64,000 nt of DNA from UBA3478 sp965662045 (GTDB lineage Bacteria; Bacteroidota; Bacteroidia; Flavobacteriales; Flavobacteriaceae). The stretch's first letter is position 1, and each line of letters begins with the position of its first letter. The position numbers and the translations under genes are program-made. The stretch lies in assembly GCA_965662045.1 (NCBI GenBank), contig CBFIGE010000001.1, forward strand, positions 62,001-126,000, read 5' to 3'. This document shows positions 62,743 through 64,000 of the stretch, piece after piece. The notes below the pieces were generated by a model. It searched no databases. It was not told the origin of the DNA and saw only the letters and a list, made by a program, of their open reading frames with translations.

Positions 62743-64000
62743 ATTACGCAAAAACATTACTAACACTATCCATTGTTATACTACTGTTTTCTTGTACAAG
62801 CAGCGAACAAAAGCAAGAGCAAAACACTTTATTTGAATTGCTCAATGCTGAGCAAACAGGATTATCATTTGTAAATGAAGTATACAATCAAAAGGATTTT
62901 AACATTTTTAAATACCGAAACTTTTACAATGGTGGAGGAGTTGCTATAGGAGATATCAACAACGACAGTCTTCCTGATATTTACCTCACTGCCAATATGG
63001 GTGAAAACAAACTCTTTTTAAACAAAGGAAATTTAGTTTTTGAAGACATAACTGAATCTGCTGGAGTAAAGGGATTCAAACCTTGGTCCACAGGAGTAGT
63101 TATGGCCGATATCAATGCAGATGGGCTACTTGATATTTATGTGAGTAATGCAGGAAATTTAGAAGGTAACAACCACGATAACGACCTCTATATCAACAAT
63201 GGTGATTTGACCTTTACCGAAAGTGCTAAGAAATTTAACTTATCAGAAACCGGATTTAGCACGCATGCATCTTTTTTTGACTATGACCTCGACGGAGATC
63301 TCGACGCCTACATTTTAAATAACAGCAACATTCCTGTAAGCTCATTAGGCTATGCCGCTCAGCGTGAAGTACGAGCCCAAGATTGGGAAGGAGTGCCACA
63401 CATTTTTAAAGGAGTTGGAGACATGTTATTGCGCAATGATGGCGGAACCTTTACCAATGTCAGTGAAGAGGCAGGAATCTACGGAAGTCTTATTGGTTTT
63501 GGTCTAGGGGTTATGGTTACAGATTTTAATAAAGATTTTTACCCTGACATTTATGTGTCTAACGATTTTTACGAAAGAGATTATCTCTACATCAATAATA
63601 CAGATGGTACGTTTACAGAGTCTATCAAAGAATATACAAATCACCTGAGCTTATCTGCAATGGGTATCGATATCGCCGACATTAACAACGATGGAAACAA
63701 CGATATTTTTGTTACAGATATGTTGCCAGAAGCAGAACAACGAGTTAAATCGGTTATGGAGTTTGAAGGCTATAATGTCTTTCAACTCAAACAAGAAAAA
63801 GATTTCTTTCAGCAATATATTCAGAATACACTTCAACTAAACAACGGAAATCAAACCTTTTCGGAAATCGCCTACTACAGCGGAATTCATGCCACAGACT
63901 GGAGCTGGGCAGGTCTCATTTTCGATATGGATAATGATGGTTTTAAAGATATTTTTATCACTAATGGCATCAACCACGATTTGACAGATTTAGACTTTGT
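62739..64000 (+). CDS. VCBS/ASPIC-type lipoprotein, second copy, 3' end outside window
   Basis: The ATG at 62739 overlaps the previous stop (ATGA) and the frame stays open to the window end (420 codons). A lipobox (VILLFSC, lipid Cys19) starts the protein, then FG-GAP repeats (DINNDSLPDIYLT, DINADGLLDIYVS, DFNKDFYPDIYVS, DINNDGNNDIFVT). The order parallels the preceding gene, for example HATDWSWAGL against ATDWSWSVL, so this is a divergent paralogue. The ASPIC domain would lie beyond the window. Tight coupling suggests both proteins are made in similar amounts. Confidence 0.9.
   Translation, partial: MNYAKTLLTLSIVILLFSCTSSEQKQEQNTLFELLNAEQTGLSFVNEVYNQKDFNIFKYRNFYNGGGVAIGDINNDSLPDIYLTANMGENKLFLNKGNLVFEDITESAGVKGFKPWSTGVVMADINADGLLDIYVSNAGNLEGNNHDNDLYINNGDLTFTESAKKFNLSETGFSTHASFFDYDLDGDLDAYILNNSNIPVSSLGYAAQREVRAQDWEGVPHIFKGVGDMLLRNDGGTFTNVSEEAGIYGSLIGFGLGVMVTDFNKDFYPDIYVSNDFYERDYLYINNTDGTFTESIKEYTNHLSLSAMGIDIADINNDGNNDIFVTDMLPEAEQRVKSVMEFEGYNVFQLKQEKDFFQQYIQNTLQLNNGNQTFSEIAYYSGIHATDWSWAGLIFDMDNDGFKDIFITNGINHDLTDLDF

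Noticed and set aside
1..64000. CRISPR arrays, insertion sequences, prophage genes, tRNA and rRNA genes
   Set aside because: I saw no spaced direct-repeat array, transposase, integrase, phage structural gene or RNA-gene pattern; a tRNA or covariance-model scan would settle missed small RNAs.

Overview
The window reads as a chromosomal segment of a marine member of the Bacteroidota, most likely Flavobacteriaceae. The evidence is low GC, a SusC/SusD pair, many Ser-Cys lipobox lipoproteins, mevalonate-pathway genes, weak or absent Shine-Dalgarno sequences, and promoter candidates of the Bacteroidota type (TTG near -33, TAnnTTTG near -7). I see no rRNA, tRNA, insertion sequence, prophage or CRISPR array. 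No gap between called genes exceeds 300 bases.

Left part (1-16 kb): the 3' end of a CxCC metal-chaperone GTPase gene with two small followers; an HxlR regulator with direct repeats upstream; a nitroreductase; a divergent pair of an HTH regulator without its WYL domain and a vWA protein; a multidomain laminarinase lipoprotein (GH16) overlapping a nucleoside-hydrolase-like lipoprotein; a YhhN membrane protein with a Kazal-domain lipoprotein; an N-acyl-D-amino-acid deacylase homologue lacking its HxH metal motif; and a Gfo/Idh/MocA oxidoreductase.

16-32 kb: a methylthioribose-kinase-like kinase overlapping a lipoprotein ADP-ribosylglycohydrolase; a tight minus-strand operon for malonate activation and uptake (matB-madL-madM) continuing into a ThuA-like and a creatininase-like gene; a SemiSWEET sugar transporter; small secreted proteins with possible metal ligands; a large secreted beta-propeller protein; an aldehyde dehydrogenase; and a minus-strand run with a Rieske lipoprotein, a b561-like membrane protein, two YceI proteins and a lone PAS protein.

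32-43 kb: a GH32 fructan hydrolase; a plus-strand set of rhodanese, two glycosyltransferases of the types called arsenosugar-associated, an FAD oxidoreductase, a NapH-like Fe-S membrane protein, two GT2 enzymes and a GT-C enzyme; and a GH113-like hydrolase on the opposite strand.

43-64 kb: a colinear minus-strand run of GH65 maltose phosphorylase, a tandem GH13-GH13 fusion, GDPD, a BaiN-like flavoprotein, mevalonate diphosphate decarboxylase, mevalonate kinase, a UbiA-type prenyltransferase and an RsuA/RluB pseudouridine synthase. Diverging from GH65 is a SusC-SusD pair followed by two coupled VCBS/ASPIC lipoproteins, the second cut by the window end. Together GH65, GH13 and SusCD make a maltodextrin/alpha-glucan utilisation locus. 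The most notable single feature is the A10 homopolymer exactly at the GH13-GH13 junction, where loss of one A would give two complete, overlapping genes.
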